Source of the DNA: Nocardia abscessus
GTDB lineage: Bacteria; Actinomycetota; Actinomycetes; Mycobacteriales; Mycobacteriaceae
Assembly: GCF_015477775.1 (NCBI RefSeq)
Contig: NZ_JADLQO010000021.1
Location: 1-64,000, forward strand
Direction of reading: 5' to 3'
DNA length: 64,000 nucleotides
The notes below the pieces were generated by a model. The model was not told where the DNA came from, did no database searches, and worked only from the letters and a program-made list of their open reading frames with translations. The translations under genes were made by a program, and so were the position numbers. This document shows positions 15,589-23,732 of this stretch, in pieces. Position 1 is the first letter of the stretch; each line of letters begins with the position of its first letter.

Positions 15589-16669
15589 CGAGCATGACCT
15601 TGATCGCGTTGTCTCGCCGTTCGGCGTAGGTGTCGAATGCCTCGGCGATGTCTTCGAGCGCGAAATGATGGGTCACCAGGGCGCTGGTGTGCAGTCGTCC
15701 CCGCGATGCCAGCGACAGGGCCCTCGCTACCGAGCGTGTGCCTTCGCCGCGGACGGTGTTGATCGAGATCCCATTCATGACAGCGTGATTGAGGTCAGCC
15801 GTCACCGGGTGTTCGAAGAACCCCGCCAAAACGATTCTGCCGCCGCGCCTGACCATGTGGATCGCGTCGTCGACGGCACCGGCGGCGCCGGAGCACTCCA
15901 CGACGATGTCGGGGCCGAGTCCGCCGGTGATCTCCCGGACCGCGGCGACGGTGTCCTCCTCACGGGAGTTCAGCAGGTAGTCGGCGTCGAATTGCTTCCC
16001 GATCTCCAGTCGGCTGTTGCGCGTGCCGACGAGCATCACCGGGTCGGCTCCGAGCTCGCGGGCGACCTGGACGGCCATCAATCCGATGGGGCCGGGACCG
16101 ATCACTGCGACGCCGGCGCCGACCAGCAGCGAGTCGAGCACGTCGAACGCGTGCATCACGGTGCCGACGGTGGTCAGCACGACGGCCGAGTCGAAGTCGA
16201 TGTCATCGGGAAGCCGGTACAGCGTGGAGACGTGGTTGACGACATACTCGGCGAAGCCGCCGTTGACCGTCATTCCCTGTACCCGATGGCCTTTGGCCTG
16301 GTTGCCGTAGTTCAAGCAATCCGTGTAGGAGCCGGACAGGCAGTTGAGGCATCGCATGCAGCCCCGATGCGCCTCGGTGACGACGCGATCGCCGGCGGCG
16401 AACTCGTCGACGGCGCTGCCGACCGCGACCACGACGCCCGCGTACTCGTGGCCGGGGATGAAGGTGTCCGGCACCGGGCCGGCTCCGTGGAAGAAGCGAC
16501 GGCTGCGGACCTTGAGGTCGGTGCCGCACAGCGACGCCCGGTGAACCCGCACGAGAACATCGTCCGGGCCCGGACGGGGCACCGGCATTGTTTTGGTCTT
16601 GATAATTCCCGGTTCGCCGATTACCGCCGCGAGCATTGTTTCCGGCAAGGACATCGAATTGCCTTTCAT
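15575..16669 (-). CDS. zinc-dependent alcohol/polyol dehydrogenase (MDR superfamily)
   Basis: 364-aa medium-chain dehydrogenase of the sorbitol/threonine dehydrogenase type. Catalytic zinc ligands in CGTDLK and GHEYAG, structural zinc lobe CMRCLNCLSGSYTDC (four Cys), and the Rossmann motif GPGPIGLMA. It oxidises a secondary alcohol with NAD(P)+, substrate unknown. ATG at 16669 and ATG at 16654 both have weak purine-rich sites; I kept the longer form. It is first in an operon with DUF3500 and divergent from the SDR gene across a 229-base gap. Confidence 0.9.
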   Translation of the reverse strand: MKGNSMSLPETMLAAVIGEPGIIKTKTMPVPRPGPDDVLVRVHRASLCGTDLKVRSRRFFHGAGPVPDTFIPGHEYAGVVVAVGSAVDEFAAGDRVVTEAHRGCMRCLNCLSGSYTDCLNYGNQAKGHRVQGMTVNGGFAEYVVNHVSTLYRLPDDIDFDSAVVLTTVGTVMHAFDVLDSLLVGAGVAVIGPGPIGLMAVQVARELGADPVMLVGTRNSRLEIGKQFDADYLLNSREEDTVAAVREITGGLGPDIVVECSGAAGAVDDAIHMVRRGGRIVLAGFFEHPVTADLNHAVMNGISINTVRGEGTRSVARALSLASRGRLHTSALVTHHFALEDIAEAFDTYAERRDNAIKVMLDVTG

Positions 16670-16898
16670 TGTCCCTTTATGGTCACCAGGAGGCTATGTG
16701 AGGGAATTCTTTGCTGTCCAACGACACGAGGAAGGTCAGGGTCGGAGAACGCACGCCGATCGTCCGCTGTACTGGGCGTATAAGTTCAGCCTATAGGGTC
16801 CGGTGAATATTGGTATTGGGCACACTCGTCGGCGCGCTGTTACGGTGCGAAATATCTGGAAAATGCCGGCTTTATCGGCGTTCGGTCGAGGAGTGGAC

Positions 16899-17684
16899 TT
16901 GGATCTCGAGATTGCCGGTCGAACCGCCCTGGTTCTCGGCGCGGGCGGCGGCCTCGGTGGCGCCATCGCGGAAAAATTGGCGGCCGAGGGCGCCGAGGTG
17001 GCGGTCGCCGATATCCATCGCGAAGCCGCCCGATCACGCAGCGACGCGATCGTCGCGGCCGGCGGCCGGGCCATACCGGTGGCATGGGACATCGCCGACC
17101 TCGACGCCATCGAAGGCAATGTCGCTCTGATCGAACAGACTCTCGGACCGGTCGACATTCTGGTCAACAACACCGGCGGGCCGCCGCCCTCGCCGATCCT
17201 GGGCCGGCCTTGCGCGGTATGGCTCGATCATTTCCGTTCCATGGTGCTTTCGGTGATCGCCATCAGCGACGAACTCGTTCCGGGTATGCGGACGCGCGGA
17301 TGGGGCCGCGTCATCACCAGCGCCAGCTCTGGGGTCGTGGCTCCGATTCCCAACCTGGGCCTGTCGAACAGTCTTCGCGCCGCATTGCTCGGTTGGTCCA
17401 AGACGCTGGCGCGGGAAGTCGCCTCGGACGGCGTCACGTGCAACATCGTCGTGCCGGGCCGGATCAGCACCCGTCGCGTCGAGCGTCTCGACCGGATCAA
17501 AGCCGAAGCCGAGGGCCGAACCGTCGAACAAGTTGTGGCCGACAGCGTCGCCACCATCCCCGTCGGCCGCTACGGCGACCCCAGCGAATACGCGGCGACA
17601 GTGGCGTTCCTGGCGAGCGTTCCGGCGTCGTACATCACCGGCACGGTGGTGCGCGTCGACGGTGGGCTCATCTCCAGCCTCTGA
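16899..17684 (+). CDS. SDR-family protein with non-canonical active site
   Basis: 261-aa SDR. Cofactor motif GAGGGLGG and NNTGGP are present, but the usual Tyr-x-x-x-Lys is missing: the region reads SSGVVAPIPNLGLSNSLRAA. This matches a known group of FabG-like SDRs whose YxxxK is replaced by LSNxxR; these may use another acid or a different reaction. The frame is open from 16803, but TTG 16899 is preceded at 5 bases by GAGGAG and gives the family's normal start (LDLEIAGR), so I chose TTG. Followed after 26 bases by the DapA-like gene. Confidence 0.85.
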   Translation: MDLEIAGRTALVLGAGGGLGGAIAEKLAAEGAEVAVADIHREAARSRSDAIVAAGGRAIPVAWDIADLDAIEGNVALIEQTLGPVDILVNNTGGPPPSPILGRPCAVWLDHFRSMVLSVIAISDELVPGMRTRGWGRVITSASSGVVAPIPNLGLSNSLRAALLGWSKTLAREVASDGVTCNIVVPGRISTRRVERLDRIKAEAEGRTVEQVVADSVATIPVGRYGDPSEYAATVAFLASVPASYITGTVVRVDGGLISSL

Positions 17685-17710
17685 CACCCACAGCGACGAA
17701 GGATCCAACC

Positions 17711-18646
17711 ATGGCCGTGCTCACCCGTGAGGCGAAGGGCGTCTTCGCCATCGCGCCCACACCCTTCGACGAGGAAGGAGCGGTGGACTTCGACTCTCTG
17801 CACCGTTTGGTCGATTTCTACGAATCGGTCGGCGTCACCGGGATCACCTTGCTCGGCCAGATGGGCGAGGCGCCCAAACTGTCCCACGACGAGGCGACAC
17901 GAATCGTGCTTCACGTGTTGCGCAGGACTCGACTTCCGGTCGTCGTGGGAGTCTCCGCTCCCGGCTACGCGGCGATGCGCGCACTCACCTGTGAGGTCAT
18001 GTCGGCGGGAGCGGCAGGCGTCATGGTCGCACCGCCCAACACCTTGCGCACCGACGACCAGATCGTGAGCTATTACGAGGGCGTCGCGGGCGTGCTCGGC
18101 GACTCGGTTCCCCTCGTGGTGCAGGACTATCCCTTGTCGTTCTCGGTTGTCATGAGCGCCTCGGTCATCGCGCGCATCGCCCGCGCCGTACCCAGCTGCG
18201 TCATGCTCAAGCACGAGGACTGGCCGGGGCTGGAGAAGATCAGCGCACTTCGGGGCCTCGAAGCCGAGGACGGAATGCCACGGCTGTCGATCCTGTGCGG
18301 CAACGGCGGGCTCTTCCTCGATTTCGAGACCGCGCGGGGAGCCGACGGCGCGATGACCGGATACTGCTTTCCCGAAATGCTGGTCGATGTGGTCGGTCAC
18401 ACCGCAGCGGGCCGCTCGGAGGAAAGCCACGACATCTTCGATGCGCATCTGCCGCTGCTGCGATACGAACAGCAGCCCGGTGCGGGCCTGGCCGTACGCA
18501 AGTACGTCATGCGGCGGCGCGGCCTGCTCGCCTCCGATACCCAGCGCACACCCCGAAGCGTGCTGTCGAACCGAGCGCGATCGGAAGTCGACTATTTGCT
18601 CGCCCGGCTCGCTCGCCGAGACCGGCGAGCGAACTGGGTCGAGTGA
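17711..18646 (+). CDS. dihydrodipicolinate synthase-like aldolase/lyase (DapA family)
   Basis: 311-aa class I lyase of the DapA/NanA superfamily. The Schiff-base Lys is in CVMLKHED, with the catalytic Tyr equivalent in QDYPLSF and the carboxylate-binding loop LGQMGEAPKL. Such catabolic relatives cleave or condense 2-oxo acids. Linked to the SDR upstream, so the pair may dehydrogenate then cleave a sugar-acid- or aromatic-derived oxo acid. It is clearly not the housekeeping DapA, given divergence in the GTTGE-type motif (here LLGQMGE). Confidence 0.87.
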   Translation: MAVLTREAKGVFAIAPTPFDEEGAVDFDSLHRLVDFYESVGVTGITLLGQMGEAPKLSHDEATRIVLHVLRRTRLPVVVGVSAPGYAAMRALTCEVMSAGAAGVMVAPPNTLRTDDQIVSYYEGVAGVLGDSVPLVVQDYPLSFSVVMSASVIARIARAVPSCVMLKHEDWPGLEKISALRGLEAEDGMPRLSILCGNGGLFLDFETARGADGAMTGYCFPEMLVDVVGHTAAGRSEESHDIFDAHLPLLRYEQQPGAGLAVRKYVMRRRGLLASDTQRTPRSVLSNRARSEVDYLLARLARRDRRANWVE

Positions 18647-18696
18647 CTCGCTCGTTCTACGTCTGCGGCCGACGGGGACGGCGGTAACTTCATCCG

Positions 18697-19602
18697 ATGC
18701 GACTGCGCCAGCTGGAGTACTTTCTCGCCGTCTGGGAAAGCGGGTCGTTCAGCGCCGCCGCGGCACGGCTGTATGTCTCGCAGCCGTCGCTGTCGCAGCA
18801 GATGCGTTCGCTGGAGAAGGAACTCGGCGCGCAACTGCTCGAACGCGGCCGCCACGGCCTCGCCCTCACGCCCGCGGGACGGATCTTCCTGCCCCACGCC
18901 GAGCGTGTGTTGCGGGCTGTCGGAGAAGCTGCGGACGCAGTGCACCAAGTGGTCGAGGGGCGAAGCGGCGACGTGCACGTGCTGACCGTCCGGTCGATTG
19001 CCTCCGGCATCCTGCCTCCGAGCGCCGTCCGGTGGCACTCCCTGTTCCCGACCGCTGTCCTTCGGGTGCACGACTTCTCGCACCGCCGTGCTCTCGAGGA
19101 GGCGGTTCGCAACGGACAGGGCGACATCGCGGTCGGACCCCGGCCCGAATTGTGGGAGGGACCCGTCGTGTCACTCGGTTACGAGGAGATGGTGCTGGTC
19201 GGCCCGTCGGGGCGGGACACGGGTCCCACGGTGGAACATGCCGAACTTGCCGCAGCCGACTGGATCCTCTACGAGCCCGAGCAAGGCATGAGCGAGATAG
19301 TGGACCGGACGGCCACCGCCCTCGGATTCACTCCGCACGCCGTCGCGCGTACCGGGCAGGTGGCCGCCGCACTGCTTTTCGCCATGGAGGGCTTGGGAGT
19401 AGCCCTGGTGCCCAACAACGCCGTACCCGGCGGCTGGATACGACACGCCAGAAGGATCGGCCCCGGGGTCTACCGCGAGATCGTCGCCTACAGCCGCAGC
19501 ACGCCGACGCAGCTGGCGCAGCGGTACCGAGACTTGCTCACCTCCCTCGAACTGCCGCTCACCTCGGTGACGGAGCTTCCGCCAGGGGCGTTGCGCTGCT
19601 AG
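18697..19602 (+). CDS. LysR-family transcriptional regulator
   Basis: 301-aa LysR-type regulator: winged HTH at residues 1-60 (LRQLEYFLAVWESGSFSAAA, then LYVSQPSLSQQMRSLEKELG) and a periplasmic-binding-like effector domain (ILPPSAVRWHSLFP, then GLGVALVPNNAVP). It lies 50 bases after the DapA-like gene in the same direction and is the obvious candidate regulator for the 14.4-18.6 kb cluster, perhaps acting on the divergent promoter region at 16670-16898. The inducer is unknown. Confidence 0.92.
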   Translation: MRLRQLEYFLAVWESGSFSAAAARLYVSQPSLSQQMRSLEKELGAQLLERGRHGLALTPAGRIFLPHAERVLRAVGEAADAVHQVVEGRSGDVHVLTVRSIASGILPPSAVRWHSLFPTAVLRVHDFSHRRALEEAVRNGQGDIAVGPRPELWEGPVVSLGYEEMVLVGPSGRDTGPTVEHAELAAADWILYEPEQGMSEIVDRTATALGFTPHAVARTGQVAAALLFAMEGLGVALVPNNAVPGGWIRHARRIGPGVYREIVAYSRSTPTQLAQRYRDLLTSLELPLTSVTELPPGALRC

Positions 19603-19862
19603 TTGGGCCCCGTCATGGGTCATGTCGGCCGTGTCGGTGCCAGTGGTTCCGGGCCGGCTCGGCCGATCCGCGGTGGGGATGCGAGCGCTGGGAGATCGGG
19701 TGGCCGAGGATTGTTCGCCGAGCGCAGTGACGAGGTCGCGGTGCTGACATCTGCCGGGTAGCTGGTGCGCACACGGTTCGCTGTCCCATCAGGGCCTCGA
19801 TACAGCCGAAGCATGATCGAAGCTTGCTGATCTACCTTGTACGCCAACCTTGCGGGCCGCGA

Positions 19863-20084
19863 TCACGGTCCGAGGAATAGTCGTTCGCATGGTAGGCGGG
19901 GCAACGTCCGGCGATCATCGACGGGGTCGCGGGTCAGTTCGATTGTGCACCAATGCTTTCGACGCCAGTCGTGGACGAGATTGCGCACCGCTGCTGCGGT
20001 GGCCGTGTAGTCGAAGACCGTGTCGGCCAGCCAGATCCGAAGGTGCACATCGCCTTCGGGTGGGAACAATGCCTCGGCGATCAC
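19863..20084 (-). CDS. small unknown protein or fragment, related to remnant at 12320-12487
   Basis: 73-codon frame from a GTG, reading VFDYTATAAAVRNLVHDW, then HWCTIELTRDPVDDRR and a PRLPCERLFLGP end. A degenerate copy with an in-frame stop lies at 12320-12487 on the other strand. Conservation between the two copies shows it was protein-coding, but the start is unclear and there is no good ribosome-binding site. It may itself be a truncated gene. Family not recognised. The flanking 19603-19862 holds nothing else that I can support. Confidence 0.4.
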   Translation of the reverse strand: MIAEALFPPEGDVHLRIWLADTVFDYTATAAAVRNLVHDWRRKHWCTIELTRDPVDDRRTLPRLPCERLFLGP

Positions 20085-20127
20085 CTCGTCGCCTGCTCGG
20101 GCGTCGTAAGCGGCGATGGTCGTCCGG

Positions 20128-21717
20128 TCACGCTGTGGGGCGAATGTTCTGCGCGGATGTGTCGGGGATGCCGGGCCCGCTCGGAGTCATCGCTTCGATG
20201 GCGGCGCGAATGTCGTCGATGTCGTTGACGGTGATGTGACCTATATAGCCGTCGGGGCGCATGAGCAGCAGCGCATCTCTGGTCAGGCCGTACGTGCGGG
20301 CGAAGGCACCTGCCGGATCGGTCAATGCGTCGCAGGAGCGGAGTTCTGCGGTGTCGCCGGGGGCGATGACGAGGCGTTGGAGCTGCGCGCCGGTTGTCGG
20401 CCACCGCAGGCGGTCGAGTTCGGCTGCGGCCCACGCGCCGTAGGCGATGGCGGTGAAATGCGGTCCTCGGAAGATGTCGAACAGCCGCCGGCGAGTGCCT
20501 TCTGCGGAGAGGAGTTCGGCGTCGGGGGCGCGATCGCCCACGCGCAGGGTGGCCGTGCGTTCCTTCTCCGTGGCGGCCAGGGGGCCGCCGTGGTATGTCA
20601 GGGAGAGTTGTTTCTCGTCTTTGCCGCGCCGGATGCTCTCGGGGTCCAGCTTGCCGAGTCCTTCGTACTTTCGGGTGGACAGCCCCAGGACACCGGCGGC
20701 GATAGGCTGCCGTTCGGCTTCGTAGGTGTCCAGCAGCCGGTCGTCTGCGCCTGCGAGAACCTGGGCGAGCTTCCACCCGAGGTTGTAGGCGTCACCGATG
20801 CCGGTGTTGAGTCCTTGCGCGCCTGCGGGTGTGTGCACGTGGGCGGCGTCGCCGGCCAAGAATACCGGTCCCCGGCGGTAGCTCTCGGCGAGACGAATGT
20901 TGGGACGAAACTGCGACAGCCACCGAATGTTTCCCAGAGTGATGCGCTTGTCGTGGGTGTGTGAGCGGATCCTGTCGCTGATCTCGTCATGGGATTGCGG
21001 CGGTTGTTCGCCGGGGGCGAGCCGGATCATCCACTGGAACAGATCGGAGTGGGGTAGCGGACAGGCGCCGATGAACTGTCGCCGCAGCCCGGGCCACACG
21101 TGCCAGTACTTGCGCGACAAGCCGGTCACTGCGGCGTCGATGATGAGCATCCGGTCGGCTTCGTCGGTCGAGCCGCTGAACTCGATATCGAGGTGTTTGC
21201 GGACGCGGCTGCTGCCCCCGTCGGCGCCGACCAGGTACCGGGCCGTGACGGTCTCGACCCCGTCTGGCGTAGCCAGGTGGGCGGTGACCAGACCGGATTC
21301 GACGGTGAAATCGGTCAATTCCGTGCCGAGTTCGACGCGCCCACCCAGCGTTTCCAGTCGCGCGTGCAGCGCTCGCACGGTGCTGTACTGCGGTATCAGC
21401 CATGTGTCCGGGTACGGGACCGCGGCGGTGCGCTCGCCCTTGGCCATCATGCGCCACGGTATCGCCACGGCGCCGAGATGGATTCCCATCGGAGGATACG
21501 GACTGCCCTGCTCGAGGATGGCGGGCAGGGCGCCGAGGTCGTCGAGGATTTCCAGGGTCCGAGGCTGTACTCCCTTGGCCCGTGATCCGTCGAAGGAGTG
21601 AAGCGCCTTGTCGATGAGCCGAACGGCCACTCCGCGCCGGGCCAGATCGATCGCCAAGGCGGTGCCGGTGGGGCCGGCGCCCGCGATCAGCACGTCGGTT
21701 GTCGGCGTGATTGTCAT
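20128..21717 (-). CDS. FAD-dependent aromatic monooxygenase (MhpA/PheA type)
   Basis: 529-aa class A flavoprotein hydroxylase. FAD motif AGAGPTGTALAIDLARRG at residue ~10, the DG motif in VGADGGSSRVRKHL, and GDAAHVHTPAGAQGLNTGIGD binding the flavin pyrophosphate. The C-terminal ~130 residues form the thioredoxin-like domain typical of phenol and 3-(3-hydroxyphenyl)propionate hydroxylases. Expected to add OH to a phenolic ring using NAD(P)H. ATG 21717 overlaps the stop of the upstream hydrolase (ATGA), so the order is hydrolase, hydrolase, monooxygenase in one operon. Confidence 0.9.
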   Translation of the reverse strand: MTITPTTDVLIAGAGPTGTALAIDLARRGVAVRLIDKALHSFDGSRAKGVQPRTLEILDDLGALPAILEQGSPYPPMGIHLGAVAIPWRMMAKGERTAAVPYPDTWLIPQYSTVRALHARLETLGGRVELGTELTDFTVESGLVTAHLATPDGVETVTARYLVGADGGSSRVRKHLDIEFSGSTDEADRMLIIDAAVTGLSRKYWHVWPGLRRQFIGACPLPHSDLFQWMIRLAPGEQPPQSHDEISDRIRSHTHDKRITLGNIRWLSQFRPNIRLAESYRRGPVFLAGDAAHVHTPAGAQGLNTGIGDAYNLGWKLAQVLAGADDRLLDTYEAERQPIAAGVLGLSTRKYEGLGKLDPESIRRGKDEKQLSLTYHGGPLAATEKERTATLRVGDRAPDAELLSAEGTRRRLFDIFRGPHFTAIAYGAWAAAELDRLRWPTTGAQLQRLVIAPGDTAELRSCDALTDPAGAFARTYGLTRDALLLMRPDGYIGHITVNDIDDIRAAIEAMTPSGPGIPDTSAQNIRPTA

Positions 21718-22613
21718 GGCTTGTGCCGCCCTTCGTGAGATGCCAGAAACGACGCCACCGAGTCGGCGACGAGAGTGGGGGCTTCGAAAGGAGCCATGTG
21801 TCCGCAGTCCTCGATGACATCGCACCGCGCGGGTTCGAGGAGGTTGACGACCGTGTCGAGATTGCGGATGGGGGTGACGTCGTCATCGCGGCCCCACAGC
21901 AGGTTGACAGGCACGCCCAAGGTGCCGGTGTGCGCGTAGAGCGGCCCACGGTCGAAGAGTGGGAAGTGTTGCAACGTGTCGAAGAAGGCATACATCGAGC
22001 CCTCGTACCGAAACGCGTCGAGAACGATCGCGGCCAGCTCGCTAGCGCGTGCGGGGTCCCGTACGTTGTGACCGAGGTGCTGGTGCAGGATCCGCCGCCC
22101 GAAGTATTTCGCGATCGGACCGGCGCTCCAGTCCTTGCTCAGCGCAAGTCGTTGAATCGCCGGTTGGCGACCGAGGCCGGCCGGACCGACCAACGTCAGC
22201 GTGGCAGCGGAGGCGTGGTGGTGCCTGAGGTAGGCCATGGTGACCAGCGCGCCCATCGATGTGCCGACCAAGTGGTGAGGCTTGGGCAGGTGGAGTTGGG
22301 TGATGAGTTCGCCGAGTTGCCGCACGAACAGCGCTTCGTCGTAGGGGCCTTGGACGCGGTCGGAGTAGCCGCGTCCGTAACCGCTGTAGGCCAGGGTCCG
22401 CAATCCTTGGGCGTGCAGTGCCGCGGCCATCGCGTCCCAATAGAACAACGGGATCATCAGTCCGCCGGTGAGGACCACGATGTCACCGCCCTCAGGGCCG
22501 GTCAGTTCGTAGTGTGCGATGCCGTCGGACAACTGGATATAACTGCCGCGCAAACTCCGGCGCGCTGCGGCGTCGAGCCGACGGTCTTCTGTGGCAGCGG
22601 AAAAGTACTTCAT
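21714..22613 (-). CDS. alpha/beta hydrolase (meta-cleavage-product hydrolase-like)
   Basis: 299-aa alpha/beta-hydrolase. Nucleophile elbow GTSMGAL, acid in WGRDDDVTP, His in DCGHMAPFE; oxyanion region VLTGGLMIP. Chain length and motifs fit carbon-carbon or ester hydrolases of aromatic pathways, although no ring-cleaving dioxygenase is adjacent. Both ends overlap neighbours by ATGA (22610-22613 and 21714-21717). The longer frame to 22673 is rejected because the ATG at 22613 is coupled to the upstream stop. Confidence 0.87.
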   Translation of the reverse strand: MKYFSAATEDRRLDAAARRSLRGSYIQLSDGIAHYELTGPEGGDIVVLTGGLMIPLFYWDAMAAALHAQGLRTLAYSGYGRGYSDRVQGPYDEALFVRQLGELITQLHLPKPHHLVGTSMGALVTMAYLRHHHASAATLTLVGPAGLGRQPAIQRLALSKDWSAGPIAKYFGRRILHQHLGHNVRDPARASELAAIVLDAFRYEGSMYAFFDTLQHFPLFDRGPLYAHTGTLGVPVNLLWGRDDDVTPIRNLDTVVNLLEPARCDVIEDCGHMAPFEAPTLVADSVASFLASHEGRHKP

Positions 22614-23452
22614 CGGCTCACCCCGCTCTGCGGCAGGGAAGTCAGGTACTCGCGGATCGCCTCGGCGACCCACTGGGGGTCTTCCTCCGGGAGCAGGTGA
22701 CCGCCCTCCGGATGAACCTTCTCGATACTGCCTGCGATATCGCGGGTGAAATGCTGCCCGTCCATACCCGCGCTACGCAACACCAACGTCGGCACCGCGA
22801 TGGCGGGAATCTCGCCGCTGCGGTCGGGCTGGTCGGTGTTGACGAAGTCCACAAACGCTGAACGGTTGCCGCGTCTGTTCCAGAGCCGGTGGGCGCGATC
22901 GACCATCGCCTCGTCGACGATCCCGGAATGCGGGCCGACAGCCTGGCGCAGGCTGCGCTCGACCGCGCGGCGCGGCATGACTCGCCGCAGCAGTTGTCCC
23001 ACGACCGGATTGCGCGCCAGTCGCATCCCTGACGGCAGCTCCTTTTCCGGATAGCCGGTGGCATTGATCAACACCAAGGCGGTGACTCTGTCGGGCCGAT
23101 CCAGCGCCATATTCCACGCGATGTTCCCCCCGAGGGAGTTTCCGGCCACCGCGCAGCGAGGGACACCGACCGCATCGAGGAACCGCGCGAGCGTGGTGGC
23201 GTAAATCCCCACCCGGTAGTCGCGGTCGGGCCGTGGTCCGGTGACGCCGAACCCGGGTAGGTCCGGGCGGATGACATCGAAGGCGTCCTGCAGCCGAAGT
23301 GCCACGGCCTCCACTCCGTGCAGGGAGGACGCGCTGCCGTGCAGTAGAAGCACGGTCGGACCTGTTCCGGTGCGCTTGTAGTGCACCTGCATGCCGTCCA
23401 CCACGACGAATTGCGAGTCGGGCTGGATGTCGCGGTCGAGTTGGTCGCTCAT
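22610..23452 (-). CDS. alpha/beta hydrolase (meta-cleavage-product hydrolase-like)
   Basis: 280-aa alpha/beta-hydrolase with oxyanion motif LLHGSASS, nucleophile GNSLGGN and His in PEGGHLLPEE. Closely resembles C-C bond hydrolases of the MhpC/HsaD type in layout. First gene of its operon; the ATG at 23452 immediately follows TGTAACCATT, the element also found at the TetR start at 12741. A TTGACA on this strand (23490-23485) may be its -35. Two hydrolases in tandem suggest successive hydrolytic steps, or paralogues for two side-chain lengths. Confidence 0.88.
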   Translation of the reverse strand: MSDQLDRDIQPDSQFVVVDGMQVHYKRTGTGPTVLLLHGSASSLHGVEAVALRLQDAFDVIRPDLPGFGVTGPRPDRDYRVGIYATTLARFLDAVGVPRCAVAGNSLGGNIAWNMALDRPDRVTALVLINATGYPEKELPSGMRLARNPVVGQLLRRVMPRRAVERSLRQAVGPHSGIVDEAMVDRAHRLWNRRGNRSAFVDFVNTDQPDRSGEIPAIAVPTLVLRSAGMDGQHFTRDIAGSIEKVHPEGGHLLPEEDPQWVAEAIREYLTSLPQSGVSR

Positions 23453-23552
23453 AATGGTTACAGCGTTGCCGATATGTGGATGGGTGTCAAGGGCGACCGG
23501 GCAGGCTGCTTGACGCCGCGATGAAATATCGGTCACACTGTATCCGTATTGT
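23452..23552. promoter_or_regulatory. divergent control region with repeated TGTAACCATT-type elements
   Basis: On the minus strand, AACGCTGTAACCATTATG ends in the hydrolase start codon. On the plus strand, CACACTGTATCCGTATTG (23535-23552) resembles it. Both resemble the element at 12726-12743. The two sites flank the start of the minus-strand operon and point toward the plus-strand amidohydrolase at 23733, consistent with one regulator governing both directions. Confidence 0.4.
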
Positions 23553-23732
23553 TAGCTTGATCGCTCGACCTTCGAGCGTGGGATGGTTCGCCCTTCGCCG
23601 GTTGCCGACCCGTGCAGGCCCGAGGCGCGAGCACCTGGTCGAGCCACGAAGGGGGCGTACCGGTGTCTGCGCTGGACGCATCCCGGTTCGGGCTGTCCGC
23701 TGATTTGCCCTCGCGGGTGACGGGAGAAACGA

